Assembly (NCBI GenBank): GCA_965217015.1
Contig: OZ244224.1
Location: forward strand, 1-64,000
DNA: 64,000 nt
Reading direction: 5' to 3'
Source: JAYQKL01 sp038142705
GTDB taxonomy: Bacteria > Pseudomonadota > Alphaproteobacteria > RS24
Part shown: piece after piece, positions 43,780-53,259 of the stretch
Layout: each line of letters starts with the position of its first letter
Position numbering within the stretch: the first letter of the stretch is position 1
The notes under the pieces: model-generated
What the model saw: only the letters and a program-made list of their open reading frames with translations
The model's database searches: none
Told to the model about the DNA's origin: nothing
Made by a program: the position numbers and the translations under genes

Positions 43780-45405
43780 ATGAGTCGTGCCGAATCATTT
43801 TTGACAGGTGTTGTCCAGGTCGCAGGCCCGTTACAGTCTGTGCAGGAAAATGTTGTGGCGGTCAAACTTCACCCAGACGCTGTTTCTTTAATGCAGCTAG
43901 AGCCTACGCTGGACGAATGGCAATTGGATAGAATTGTCACCTGGTCTTTGGGCAAGGATATTGGCCGGCGTCCGGTTGAAGAAAACTACCCCTATCTTGT
44001 TGACCAGATACGCATGTTGCGCGAAGAGGCCAATATTCTGGGTGTCGATGCTGGTATTTCTATTCCCGCCAGTCTTTTCGAAACGAGGCTTTTAACGCTG
44101 CCCTATATCCCCAAAGAAGATATGGAAGAAGAAACCAGCTATGAGGGGTTTTGGGAAGAGCAAGACCCTGAATTAACAAATCTGGATATGAAAATTGTGC
44201 GTTATCAGGTGCTGTATAGTAATGAAAATGATGACCGCACCGTGGTTTTATTTTCGGCCATTCCTGAACCCATAGTGCGGCGTTATATTGGGCTGCTGAT
44301 TGATGCTGATTTAATGCCTGTTTTTGTTGAGAACGAAGCCTTTTCGCTGATTAATGGCATTTACACACGACTGGATATTGAAAAGCTGGCCAATCCGGTG
44401 CAAGTGCTTCATCTTTGCCCTGGCAGCAATATGATTATTGGCTTTGAGCGCAATAAAATTGTGATGCAAAAAGTTGATATTTCAGAGTTTGATGAAGCGC
44501 TCTTGCTGGAGCTTGAGGATATTGATCAGGTTGATGGCCCATTTTGGGAGGAGGTCGGCATTCGAATTGGGGAGCAGGTTAAGCAAGCTGTTTCGTTTTT
44601 GGCCGAAGAAAAAGACTTTCCGAAAACCTCAAAATTACATTTGGTCAGTGAGCATAAAAATATCCAAAATATGACGGATTTATTGCGTGACCATATTGGC
44701 ACAAGCCGGTTGGTTGACTGGGACGCGCTGGACGCGGTTGAAGTGCCGTCAAATCAAGCGCGTTATGTTGATTATTTCCGCAATGGTTCGGTGTTTACAA
44801 CTGCGCTGGGGCTGGCCACACAGGGTCTAAATATTCTTGGTAAATCTGACGATAAGCGTCACCGTCGGCTCATTGATATGAATTTCTTGCCAGATGTTAG
44901 CGCGATACGCCGCACACGGCAATTTGCGGCGTTGAACAAGCTGCTTATGGTTGGTATTGGCTTTTTATTTGTCGCCTCATTTTTGCTGATAGGTGTGGCT
45001 AATGTCCCATCGCTGCTCGCAACCAATAAAAAAGTCAAAGTTTATTCTGAATTGGAAGCCGATGCGCAAAGTCAAAATTTACGCAATATTGCTTTACATA
45101 AAAAACTTAAAAAAATCGAAGCTGATACGAAAAAGCTGAATGATTTGGTGAATGCAAAGGGCTATGCGTTTTTAATGCAATCGCTGCCAGAGATTTTGCC
45201 TCAGCAAGCCGAGCTTGAAACGCTCACTTTAAACAAAGAAGCCGAGCTGGTGATTACCGGATATTCTAAAAGCACGGTGGCCATTAACCAGTTTGCCCAA
45301 AACATTATTAAAAAAGGGCTGGCGCGCAAGGCTCCGTTCACGCAATCCAAATCGGGTAATTTATTTGCCTTTACCATTACAGCACAACTTGTGGCGAGGA
45401 ACTGA
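43780..45405 (+). CDS. PilM-PilN fusion, type IV pilus inner-membrane assembly protein
   Basis: A 541-residue protein joining two pilus proteins. Residues 1-370 resemble the actin-like PilM: a cytoplasmic domain with VVAVKLHPDAVSL, GISIPASLFETRLL and a late GLATQGLN segment. One membrane helix follows (about 386-406, MVGIGFLFVASFLLIGV), then a coiled coil (420-455, HKKLKKIEADTKKLND) and a periplasmic alpha/beta end like PilN (LETLTLNKEAELVITGYSKS). RHRRLIDMNFLPD before the helix resembles the IPx-INLLP segment by which PilN binds PilM. The stop overlaps the next start (TGATG). Normally PilM and PilN are separate. Confidence 0.8.
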   Translation: MSRAESFLTGVVQVAGPLQSVQENVVAVKLHPDAVSLMQLEPTLDEWQLDRIVTWSLGKDIGRRPVEENYPYLVDQIRMLREEANILGVDAGISIPASLFETRLLTLPYIPKEDMEEETSYEGFWEEQDPELTNLDMKIVRYQVLYSNENDDRTVVLFSAIPEPIVRRYIGLLIDADLMPVFVENEAFSLINGIYTRLDIEKLANPVQVLHLCPGSNMIIGFERNKIVMQKVDISEFDEALLLELEDIDQVDGPFWEEVGIRIGEQVKQAVSFLAEEKDFPKTSKLHLVSEHKNIQNMTDLLRDHIGTSRLVDWDALDAVEVPSNQARYVDYFRNGSVFTTALGLATQGLNILGKSDDKRHRRLIDMNFLPDVSAIRRTRQFAALNKLLMVGIGFLFVASFLLIGVANVPSLLATNKKVKVYSELEADAQSQNLRNIALHKKLKKIEADTKKLNDLVNAKGYAFLMQSLPEILPQQAELETLTLNKEAELVITGYSKSTVAINQFAQNIIKKGLARKAPFTQSKSGNLFAFTITAQLVARN

Positions 45406-46529
45406 TGATGCGCGGCGTTTATGTTCCTCATGATTTGAAATCTCTTCAGCTGTCACAAGATGCTGAACGATTGCTGACGAATTTGGTGCTTGATGGGCGT
45501 GTCAGTCTGGAGCTGATATCTGAAAAAGATTTTGATGATATTACAGATGATGTTGCTGGTGCTGCGCCACCCGTTGAAACAGATATAGGCTTAAATAAAG
45601 AGCTTGTGCCTGACAATGGGGGGCATGATGCTGATGCCGATATTGATGCTGATGCGGCAGCATTTGATATGCTTGAGCTTTTGGAAAATGTGACAAAGGC
45701 GGAATATGGCGCCGATGAAACAGTTTTCGTGACTGATGAAGAGGCGTTTGCGGCGCCAGATTTAGACGCCCTTTTTGATGGAAACTCAGAAAATGAGAGT
45801 GATGCGGGCGCAGAAGAGGCGATAGATTCACAGCCGCAAAACCTCAGCCGTTTTGAGCGGGTGAAACAATTTTTCAAACGCGGCGGGAAGGCGCAAGAAG
45901 ACGCCGATGATGACACGCTGAAAACCTATATTGGCTTGAAAAATGTGCGTGAGGCTTTTGAGCGCCAGACTTCTAAATCTCCATTGGGTGTGACATTGCT
46001 ACTGGTTTTGTGTCTTTTGCTGGTGGCCGCGTTTCCACCCATTATCAACCTTGCTTATATCCAGCCCAATATCACAGAAAACAATCAGAAATTAAGCCAG
46101 ATTGCGAATTTCAAAGCCCAAATTGAGGTTAAAAAACGCGACTCGGCCATTCAGTTGAACAAAATAAAGAAGCTTGAAAAAAACCTTGGCGGCTATGCGG
46201 CGAATGTGAAAGGCCAGGCTGAATTTGATTTGCTTTCTGCCGCCTTTTTGACCGCGTTGGAGCGCTATAATGTGAAGATTTTAAGCAATAAAACCGCGCT
46301 TGATGAAACGCTCACCACCAAATTGGCTGATGGGAAAATCATTGAAGGCATGGTGTTTGATTTGAGCCTGCAATCGCGGTTTGATGTTTACCAGAACATT
46401 CGAAATATTTTTATGGAGCAAATGGGCTCTGTAACTGTTTTGGAAGAAAAAATTACCGCAATGCCAGGTTCAAATGAGCTTGATATTAAACTCAAAATGG
46501 CTGTTGTGTATTTGAAAGAAGGTCAGTGA
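45405..46529 (+). CDS. PilO-like pilus assembly protein with long acidic cytoplasmic region
   Basis: A 374-residue protein. Residues 1-155 are very acidic (runs such as DADADIDADAAAFDMLELLE), then a basic patch RFERVKQFFKRGGK, one membrane helix near 195-218 (LLLVLCLLLVAAFPPI), a coiled coil at 220-265 and an alpha/beta periplasmic end from 275 with FDLSLQSRFDVYQNI, as expected for PilO. PilO proteins are about 200-220 residues, so the acidic N-terminal part is an addition; it could bind basic partners or the PilB/PilC motor. It overlaps the PilMN stop by one base and precedes the LysM gene by one base. Confidence 0.72.
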   Translation: MMRGVYVPHDLKSLQLSQDAERLLTNLVLDGRVSLELISEKDFDDITDDVAGAAPPVETDIGLNKELVPDNGGHDADADIDADAAAFDMLELLENVTKAEYGADETVFVTDEEAFAAPDLDALFDGNSENESDAGAEEAIDSQPQNLSRFERVKQFFKRGGKAQEDADDDTLKTYIGLKNVREAFERQTSKSPLGVTLLLVLCLLLVAAFPPIINLAYIQPNITENNQKLSQIANFKAQIEVKKRDSAIQLNKIKKLEKNLGGYAANVKGQAEFDLLSAAFLTALERYNVKILSNKTALDETLTTKLADGKIIEGMVFDLSLQSRFDVYQNIRNIFMEQMGSVTVLEEKITAMPGSNELDIKLKMAVVYLKEGQ

Positions 46530-46530
46530 G

Positions 46531-48066
46531 ATGATGTGGCGTCGTAAAGTTTTTTCTATATATGCGGTTAGTCTAAGTCTTTTTGCCTTACCGGTTTTGG
46601 CGCAAACGACTAACCAATCTGACAGCGCGACCAGTCAGAATACGGATAAAGCGTCCGCGGTATTTGAAATAGGCGGCGCCAATGACCCCTTTGTGCGGGG
46701 GCTTAAACGCTTGGATACATCTGATGTTGCGCGGCAAAAGGTTGAAGAAGAACTCGCCAAAGCGCGCAAAGAAATGAAACGCATGAAATATGGCGGTAAA
46801 GCGGGTGATGATGAACTTGACGCGGATATGCGTGATGATTTTATCGCTGGGGATCCAGCTTTTGGCAATGCTTTTTCGCTGCCGCGCTATCGCCTTGATG
46901 GTATTTTGGTTTCTGAAGCGCCGTTGCTGCCGATTATCCATGTGAGTGATGATGAGCTAAGGCGTTCTGGCCAGACATTATTCTGGTCTGCTGAGGACCA
47001 GCGCTGGGCTTATCGACTGTCGGCGTCAGAAACCTATCGGACTGTGGCGCGTAAATTTTCATTGCACCCGCAAGATGTGTTAGCTATGAACCGTGTCCGC
47101 AGTCCTGAGCAATTAGCCGGACGCGATATAATATTTATTTCGCCGCGTGATAATGGCCCGCTTATTCACACCGTGCGCAAAGGGGAAAGCTTAAGCCTTT
47201 TGGCGCACACTTATGACATGCCTTTATCAATCATTAAAAAGCGTAATCGGCTGGCGCAGGAAAACCTGCTGATTATTGGGCAAAGACTGCATATTCGCGA
47301 TAAAACCATCAGTCAGGCGCAAGCTGAATTAGCCGTGCCAGCTCCAACTGAACTGGATAAAAATGCTGACTTAATGGCGCGTCGTGTTTATGTGCGTTTG
47401 GCGCGCTATCCAGATTTGTCTAAGGCGATGCGTGGCGCGCGCGAATTTTATGATGATAATCGCCGATTTATCGATAGTGATATTATTTTGCGGCTTGAGC
47501 GCGATGCGATGGGGCAGGAGGGTTATAATCTTGACTTGGGGCCAATGGTGTCGAGCAAGCATGGCAAAAATTATTGTAAATTATTTACCCGTCGTGGTTT
47601 GGCGTGTGAAACGGTCAAGCGTGTGCCCGGTCAGGAGCGTTTGAACACATTTGAAAGCACTGCAATTGTTCGTGTGTCCCCAACCGTTTTTTATAATGGT
47701 GATGTCGATGAAGATATTATCGAAATTGGCAAAACTAAAGATATTGAATATCAGTTAAAAGAAGGGCAGACACTGGGGGTTGATGAAGGAGTTGTGATTA
47801 AAATCACGCATGACCAGATTCTGGTGGCTGATAAAGAAGAGGAACTATTAGCGCTTAATTTGAATTATCTGCCAGAGGTAGACCAAGAGGTTTTGCAAGC
47901 CCGCCGTGAAGCAGAACGCCAGGCTCAGCTTGATGCAGCTGCTGAAGCCGCCGCTGCATTGACTGATAATGCTGAGTTGCCGGACATTGAAGTGCCAAAT
48001 ATCGCCAAGCGTTTGGCTGAAAATGAGCAAAAACGACGCGCGGGCAGCACGGGTCAAGCGCCATAA
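46531..48066 (+). CDS. Exported LysM protein, candidate PilP replacement
   Basis: A 511-residue protein with a signal peptide (VSLSLFALPVLAQ). Residues 165-220 look like a first LysM-type repeat (YRLSASETYRTVARKF) and 222-270 a clear second one (IHTVRKGESLSLLAHTY, then NLLIIGQRLHI). Residues 325-370 resemble a SPOR-like fold (YNLDLGPMVSSKHGKNYCK, with two Cys), and residues 415-455 (EGQTLGVDEGVVIKITHDQIL) recall the homology region of PilP/GspC. The tail is Ala/Glu-rich. Gene order places it where pilP is expected, so it may tether the inner-membrane complex to peptidoglycan and secretin. Confidence 0.65.
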   Translation: MMWRRKVFSIYAVSLSLFALPVLAQTTNQSDSATSQNTDKASAVFEIGGANDPFVRGLKRLDTSDVARQKVEEELAKARKEMKRMKYGGKAGDDELDADMRDDFIAGDPAFGNAFSLPRYRLDGILVSEAPLLPIIHVSDDELRRSGQTLFWSAEDQRWAYRLSASETYRTVARKFSLHPQDVLAMNRVRSPEQLAGRDIIFISPRDNGPLIHTVRKGESLSLLAHTYDMPLSIIKKRNRLAQENLLIIGQRLHIRDKTISQAQAELAVPAPTELDKNADLMARRVYVRLARYPDLSKAMRGAREFYDDNRRFIDSDIILRLERDAMGQEGYNLDLGPMVSSKHGKNYCKLFTRRGLACETVKRVPGQERLNTFESTAIVRVSPTVFYNGDVDEDIIEIGKTKDIEYQLKEGQTLGVDEGVVIKITHDQILVADKEEELLALNLNYLPEVDQEVLQARREAERQAQLDAAAEAAAALTDNAELPDIEVPNIAKRLAENEQKRRAGSTGQAP

Positions 48067-48086
48067 TGGATAAGGTCGTTGAGTGA

Positions 48087-49802
48087 ATGAGTTATTATAG
48101 TAAAGATGTTGCTGATAGGGTTTTGCGCATTCTGCAGGCGAGCGAACAAATAGAAAAAGAGAAGCTAGCCGCCACTCTTGAAGAAGCAGGTGGTAAGTCT
48201 GGCAAAGCACTTGAAAAGCTTATCCGCGATGGCCTTAATGAAGATATTTTGCTGACAGTCTTGTCACGCGCTTATGCTTTGCGACGGCGCTCTGTCTCGC
48301 CTGACACGCTTGATGAGGAAGCGCTTAAAGCCTTGCCGCTCAAATTTATGGAAAGCGAGAATATTTTGCCTTTAGCCAAAGAGGGGCGGTTTTTGCGTGT
48401 TGGCACAATTGACCCCACCAAAGCGACATTGGCAGGGCAAATTAAAGCGCTAACAAATTTCAATGTTGAATTTTTTATCATTAAGTTGAGCGAGTTTGAA
48501 ACCTGTATCAAGCATGAGAAAGTGGTTAATCATATCGCGGCTGTTAAGCAAGAGGCTGAGCCTGCGAAACCGCGGCCTCGTGCCCCTGTTGCCAGAAAAC
48601 GCACGCCGCGTTTTGATGTGGCTGATGCCTCATTAGTGGCGCCTTTTTGTGATGATATTTTGCAAAGCTCAATTGATTTAGATGTGAGTGATATTCATAT
48701 TGAGCCTTATCGCGAGACGGCACGCGTGCGCTTTCGTATCAATGGTGTGCTCGAGGTTCAAGAGCAATATTCTCAATATTTATTTTCCAATTATCTGGCA
48801 ATTATCACACGGTTCAAAATATTAGCGGATTGCGATATTTCTGAAAAAAGATTACCGCAAGATGGTGCCATTACTTTCCGGACCAAACAGGGGGAAGATG
48901 TTGACACACGCTTTAATGTGCTACCAGGCAAGAACGGCGAGCGCATTGTTATTCGGTTGCTCAAAGGTGACCCATCGCTGAGTATAGATAAAATTGGTTT
49001 CACAGACAGTGATTTACAAAAACTCATTGAAGCGATTACCGCGCCACAAGGCATGGTTTTGGTAACGGGCCCAACTGGTTCAGGGAAAACAACAACGCTT
49101 TATGGCGCGCTGCAATATATCAATGAACCTGGCAAAAATATCATGACGGCTGAAGATCCGGTTGAGTATTACCTTGAGGGACTGGGGCAGGTGCAGGCTA
49201 ATGAAAAAATTGGGCTGACATTTAATTCGATTTTGCGCGCCTTTTTGCGCCAAGACCCTGAGGTGATTTTGGTGGGTGAGATTCGCGACCAAGAAACCGT
49301 AGAAATTGCAGTTAAAGCAGCACTGACAGGGCATTTGCTCCTATCTACATTGCATACGAATGACTCCATTGCGACCATCACCCGCCTGACCAATATGGGG
49401 GTGCCGAATTTTATGATTTCAGCTGCCTTGTCTTTGGTGGTGGCGCAGCGATTGGCGCGTAAAAATTGTCAAAACTGTCTGGAGCCGGATCCTTCGGGAA
49501 CGCATGAAGCGCTTAAATTTATTGGGTTTGATGAAAATGAGATTGAACAAATCCAGCCCCGTAAAGGTGGTGGTTGCTCGCAATGTGATGGCTCTGGTTA
49601 TAAAGGGCGGCAGGGTATTTATGAGGTGTTGCGCGTGACCCCAGAGGTTGAAGATGCGATTTTACGCAATGCGCAGGCGCCGGAAATATTAGAAGCCGCG
49701 CGCTCAGATGGGTTTTTAACCATGCAAGAAGTTGCCCGTCGCTACATTCAGGACGGGGTGATTTCAATTGAAGAATATTCACGCGTCCTAGCGGTCAATT
49801 AA
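48087..49802 (+). CDS. pilB: Type IV pilus extension ATPase (PilB/GspE family)
   Basis: A 571-residue cytoplasmic hexameric ATPase that powers pilus polymerisation. The N-terminal MshEN/T2SSE_N-type region includes LKALPLKFMESENILPLA. The core has Walker A (GPTGSGKTTTLYG near 328), the Asp box and Walker B (ILVGEIRDQETVEIA) and the His box. A tetracysteine zinc site is formed by CQNCLEP and CSQCDGSGYKGRQGIYE. Linker residues 150-180 are Pro/Arg-rich. It is followed by pilC after 19 bases. Confidence 0.94.
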   Translation: MSYYSKDVADRVLRILQASEQIEKEKLAATLEEAGGKSGKALEKLIRDGLNEDILLTVLSRAYALRRRSVSPDTLDEEALKALPLKFMESENILPLAKEGRFLRVGTIDPTKATLAGQIKALTNFNVEFFIIKLSEFETCIKHEKVVNHIAAVKQEAEPAKPRPRAPVARKRTPRFDVADASLVAPFCDDILQSSIDLDVSDIHIEPYRETARVRFRINGVLEVQEQYSQYLFSNYLAIITRFKILADCDISEKRLPQDGAITFRTKQGEDVDTRFNVLPGKNGERIVIRLLKGDPSLSIDKIGFTDSDLQKLIEAITAPQGMVLVTGPTGSGKTTTLYGALQYINEPGKNIMTAEDPVEYYLEGLGQVQANEKIGLTFNSILRAFLRQDPEVILVGEIRDQETVEIAVKAALTGHLLLSTLHTNDSIATITRLTNMGVPNFMISAALSLVVAQRLARKNCQNCLEPDPSGTHEALKFIGFDENEIEQIQPRKGGGCSQCDGSGYKGRQGIYEVLRVTPEVEDAILRNAQAPEILEAARSDGFLTMQEVARRYIQDGVISIEEYSRVLAVN

Positions 49803-49821
49803 ATAAAGGTGATTATTTGTA

Positions 49822-51054
49822 ATGGCTGTTTTTACATATGTCGGAACGCAAAAGGGTAAAAAAATAAAAGGCTCACTTGATGCGCCGACAATGTCACGTG
49901 CGCGGGCGGAATTGCGGAAGCAGCGCGTCAAAATCACCAAAATAAAAGAGCAAAAAGAAAAGAAAAAAAGCGCGCTTGATATTCAAATTACATGGGGGCC
50001 ATTTGGCTCAATCCCCGCAAAAGAAATTTTGATGTTCACGAAAAAGCTATCAACTATGATACGCGCTGGTCTGCCTATTTTGGATAGTTTCATCATGGTT
50101 GGTGACCAAACTAAAAACCCAAATATGAAGCGCACAATCAACGAAATGATTGCAGATTTGAATGAAGGTAAGCCGCTGACAACGACTTTCCGCGCTCAAA
50201 GCCGGCATTTTGACAATGTTTATTTGAATATGATTGAAGCAGGTGAGGTTTCTGGCCAGCTCGATAAATTTATCGATAAGCTTGTGCAAATTCTTGAAAA
50301 ACAGGCCAAGATTCGCGCCGGTATTAAATCGGCAATGTTTTATCCCACTACGCTTTTTGTGGTGACTTTGTTAATCACTATTTTCATGCTGACAAATGTC
50401 GTGCCTACTTTTCAGGAAATGTATGAAGGCATGGGCGCTGAACTGCCGGGCCCGACCCAAGTCATTGTCGATGCCAGCCAATGGGTTGCCGATATCAATA
50501 ATATTTTAAGCGTGCTGGGCGTGGTTTTTGGCACGCTTACATTTCATAAGCTTATGTGCCGTTATGTTGGGTTGTATTTTATGGCCTGGTGCTGGATTTT
50601 GCTGAAACTACCACTTTTTGGGGATATTGGTGTTAAAGCTGTTGTGGCGCGCTCCTCGCTTTTAATGGCAAATTTATTCGCGGCAGGGGTGAGTGTTCTC
50701 GATACGCTTGAAGTATCAAAATCAGTGACTACAAATGTATTGTTTTTGCGTGCATTTGACCGCGTGAAGAAAGATGTCATGTCAGGGATTGAGCTTTCTG
50801 TTTTATTCAGTCAGGAAAAAGTTTTTCCTTTGGCTTTTTCTCAGCTTATCGCGGTGGGCGAGCGGACGGGGAATATGGAAGAAATGCTCAATTCAATCGC
50901 GCAATATTATGAAGAAGAATTTGACGCTGTGGTTGAGGGATTATCGACAATTATTGAACCTGTTATGATTGTTTTTGTTGGCGGCATGGTCGGGGCAATG
51001 GTGGTCGCGCTTTATCTTCCCATCTTCTCTGCTGGTGACTTGGCAGGGGGGTAA
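49822..51054 (+). CDS. pilC: Type IV pilus inner-membrane platform protein (PilC/GspF)
   Basis: A 410-residue polytopic protein that forms the rotating platform for pilin insertion. Two GspF repeats are present: ILMFTKKLSTMIRAGLPILDSF with a membrane helix at about 172-195, and VARSSLLMANLFAAGVSVLDTLEV with helices near 225-260 and 375-400. The N-terminal FTYVGTQKGKKIKGSLDAP is the usual GspF lead. It ends 4 bases before the stop of the leftward small cysteine gene, which closes this part of the pilus operon. Confidence 0.94.
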   Translation: MAVFTYVGTQKGKKIKGSLDAPTMSRARAELRKQRVKITKIKEQKEKKKSALDIQITWGPFGSIPAKEILMFTKKLSTMIRAGLPILDSFIMVGDQTKNPNMKRTINEMIADLNEGKPLTTTFRAQSRHFDNVYLNMIEAGEVSGQLDKFIDKLVQILEKQAKIRAGIKSAMFYPTTLFVVTLLITIFMLTNVVPTFQEMYEGMGAELPGPTQVIVDASQWVADINNILSVLGVVFGTLTFHKLMCRYVGLYFMAWCWILLKLPLFGDIGVKAVVARSSLLMANLFAAGVSVLDTLEVSKSVTTNVLFLRAFDRVKKDVMSGIELSVLFSQEKVFPLAFSQLIAVGERTGNMEEMLNSIAQYYEEEFDAVVEGLSTIIEPVMIVFVGGMVGAMVVALYLPIFSAGDLAGG

Positions 51055-51058
51055 AAGC

Positions 51059-51295
51059 TCAAGCTTGCTCTAATGGTGCGCCATCACCGCACCAGTCATC
51101 TTCAAAAGTGCGTGGCCAGCTTGTGCCATTATCAATTGTTTCATCTAGCATGGCTGGCGCAGGTGCGTGACGGCGACAAAGACCTTCAGGTGTTTTGGTG
51201 GGTTGTTCAATCAGGCTCGCGTCCCAATACCGGCAATGACGGCAATGCACAATTGGCACTGAGGCTGGCGGGGGGCTAAATTCTTGACTATCCAT
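51059..51295 (-). CDS. Small Cys-rich protein with CxxCxYW and WCGD motifs
   Basis: A 78-residue soluble protein with VHCRHCRYWD near residue 17, a middle GLCRRHAP and the end WPRTFEDDWCGDG. The four cysteines and two histidines could bind zinc or an iron-sulfur cluster. Short proteins with a CRYWD...WCG pattern occur widely in Alphaproteobacteria and phages without known function. It is tail-to-tail with pilC and divergent from the MoxR gene. Confidence 0.68.
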   Translation of the reverse strand: MDSQEFSPPPASVPIVHCRHCRYWDASLIEQPTKTPEGLCRRHAPAPAMLDETIDNGTSWPRTFEDDWCGDGAPLEQA

Positions 51296-51415
51296 AAACG
51301 ACCTGCTGACTTTTTAACACAACGCCATATATTACCTCATGTCCCTTTTTTGTGGCATATTTTTTTGGTTAAATAGGACAGACCACTTATCGGTCAGAAT
51401 GGTTAGGGTTGAGTT

Positions 51416-52318
51416 ATGCGTTCACTTCCAGCACAGGTTATTGACGAAGTTGCAAAAATTATCAGAGATAAAGAGCCACAAATCACCCTCGCTTTGGCGG
51501 CTTTTATTTCCGGCGGCCATGTTTTAATTGAAGACGCGCCTGGCACAGGTAAAACAACCCTAGCGCGGGCATTGGGCCATCATCTCAGCCTTGATTGGAA
51601 ACGCTTGCAATGTACCAATGACACCATGCCGTCTGATATTTTGGGCGTTAACATTTTTGATACTCAAACGGATAAATTTATTTTTCGGCAAGGCCCAGTA
51701 TTTGCGCAATTATTTTTAGCTGATGAATTAAATCGCGCGCCCAGTAAAAGTCAAAGCGCTTTGCTTGAGGCGATGGCTGAGCGCCAAGCGAGTATTGATG
51801 GTGTGGCTTATGAACTGCCGAAACCGTTTGTCATGATTGCCACTCAAAACCCTGGTGAACAAATAGGCGTATCGCCCTTGCCAGAGTCTCAGCTTGACCG
51901 CTTTGCGGTGTCTTTTTCACTTGGCTTACCTTCTGCAGACACTGAAATTGATTTGTTAAGAGAGCTGAAAACAGGGGACGCTCTGGCACTTTTATCGGCG
52001 CCGATTATCACCACAGAGGCTTTTATTGATATTCAAAACCATGCCCGCGAGGTGGAAGTCAGTGACGCTATTTTGACCTATTTGCAAACTCTGGCGACCC
52101 ATATTCGGCAGGGCTTAATGCCTAATTTATCGGTGCGCGCGCTCATACAAATAAAATCATTGGCACAATCTATGGCTCTTATTGAGGGGCGTGATTATGT
52201 GGTGCCAGAGGATATACAGGCCGTGATGGTCCCCGCTTTACGCCATCGATTGACGACAAAATCGCTTGAATTTGAAACCCGTCTATCCGAACTCGTTGCT
52301 GAGATAGCGGTGCCATAA
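51416..52318 (+). CDS. MoxR family AAA+ ATPase
   Basis: A 300-residue chaperone-like ATPase. Walker A is LIEDAPGTGKTTLARAL near residue 37, Walker B is LFLADELNRAPSKSQSALLEAM near 101, sensor 1 is VMIATQNPGEQIGVSPLPESQLDRF, and the C-terminal lid follows. MoxR proteins help assemble or activate partner proteins, here probably the DUF58 and transglutaminase proteins. The stop overlaps the DUF58 start by one base (TAATG). Confidence 0.93.
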   Translation: MRSLPAQVIDEVAKIIRDKEPQITLALAAFISGGHVLIEDAPGTGKTTLARALGHHLSLDWKRLQCTNDTMPSDILGVNIFDTQTDKFIFRQGPVFAQLFLADELNRAPSKSQSALLEAMAERQASIDGVAYELPKPFVMIATQNPGEQIGVSPLPESQLDRFAVSFSLGLPSADTEIDLLRELKTGDALALLSAPIITTEAFIDIQNHAREVEVSDAILTYLQTLATHIRQGLMPNLSVRALIQIKSLAQSMALIEGRDYVVPEDIQAVMVPALRHRLTTKSLEFETRLSELVAEIAVP

Positions 52319-53259
52319 TGTTTAAAAAACTCGCTCAAAGTCTGCAATATCGCTTGCTGCATAAAAAAGGCTGGTTGGGCGGGAAAAAGATTTTGCGACA
52401 AAGTGATTTGTTCATCATGCCCAATCATTATGGCTTCTATATGGCCTTTTTGATTATGTCTGGTTTTGGGATTGGCTACCGCGTGCAGAATAACTTTATT
52501 CTGATGGGGGTGATTTTTTTATTTCTGCTTTTCATGTTGTCACTCATTTCAGCTGCCCGAAATTTACAAGGCATGCATATTCAAATAAGTGCAAATGAGC
52601 GTTATTTCGCGCATCATGATATTCACATCACTTGCCGATTTAAGAAACCCAATCCGGCCTATAATATATCATTACTGGGTGGCCTAGCGGGTGCGGCTGC
52701 AATCGATTTATCTTCCGGACTGGCGCTGTATCGACTGCCGATAAGCCCTTTAGGGCGTGGGCAACATAGTTTCCCGCCCCTGACACTGCAAACGCGTTTT
52801 CCATTTGGTATTGTGCGCTGTTGGACGCGATTAGCCCCTCCTATTGAGATATTGGTCGCGCCCGTACCAGACGAGCGGGCGCTATCGGCTTATCCGCGCA
52901 TTGACCCGCAAATATATTTTGCGCGGGAAACCCGTCAGGGTGCATCTCATGATGTCGAAGAATGGCAGGACCCGCGTCAATATCAAGATGGTGATTTGCC
53001 CTCGCGCATTGACTGGAAACGCTTTGCGGCCAATCGCGAATTGCTTATTCGTGAATTTGAAACTTCTGGCGCGGGTGATGTGTTGTTGCAAATGCCAAAA
53101 GATATGCCACGAGAAGCGGGGCTGTCATATTTATGCGGTGGTCTTTGTGTGAGCGAGCGCGCAGGCTTGAATGTCGTGATGCGGCTTGATGAGCGCGATT
53201 ATTATATTTCCACCAAACAGCAATTTGATGAGGCGTTTCATGTCCTTGCATCTAGCTGA
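52318..53259 (+). CDS. DUF58 domain membrane protein
   Basis: A 313-residue protein with two N-terminal membrane helices (FYMAFLIMSGFGIGY and LMGVIFLFLLFMLSLIS), then a beta-rich part and the DUF58 signature EWQDPRQYQDGDLPSRIDWKRFA near residue 222. Its function is unknown; it forms a conserved trio with MoxR and transglutaminase-like proteins that may modify or check envelope proteins. It is translationally coupled with MoxR and overlaps the next gene by 20 bases. Confidence 0.9.
   Translation: MFKKLAQSLQYRLLHKKGWLGGKKILRQSDLFIMPNHYGFYMAFLIMSGFGIGYRVQNNFILMGVIFLFLLFMLSLISAARNLQGMHIQISANERYFAHHDIHITCRFKKPNPAYNISLLGGLAGAAAIDLSSGLALYRLPISPLGRGQHSFPPLTLQTRFPFGIVRCWTRLAPPIEILVAPVPDERALSAYPRIDPQIYFARETRQGASHDVEEWQDPRQYQDGDLPSRIDWKRFAANRELLIREFETSGAGDVLLQMPKDMPREAGLSYLCGGLCVSERAGLNVVMRLDERDYYISTKQQFDEAFHVLASS

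Noticed and set aside
45446..45916. A 156-codon minus-strand frame, very Ser-rich, opposite the PilO-like gene
   Set aside because: It is the complement of the acidic repeats in the PilO-like protein and has no independent support.
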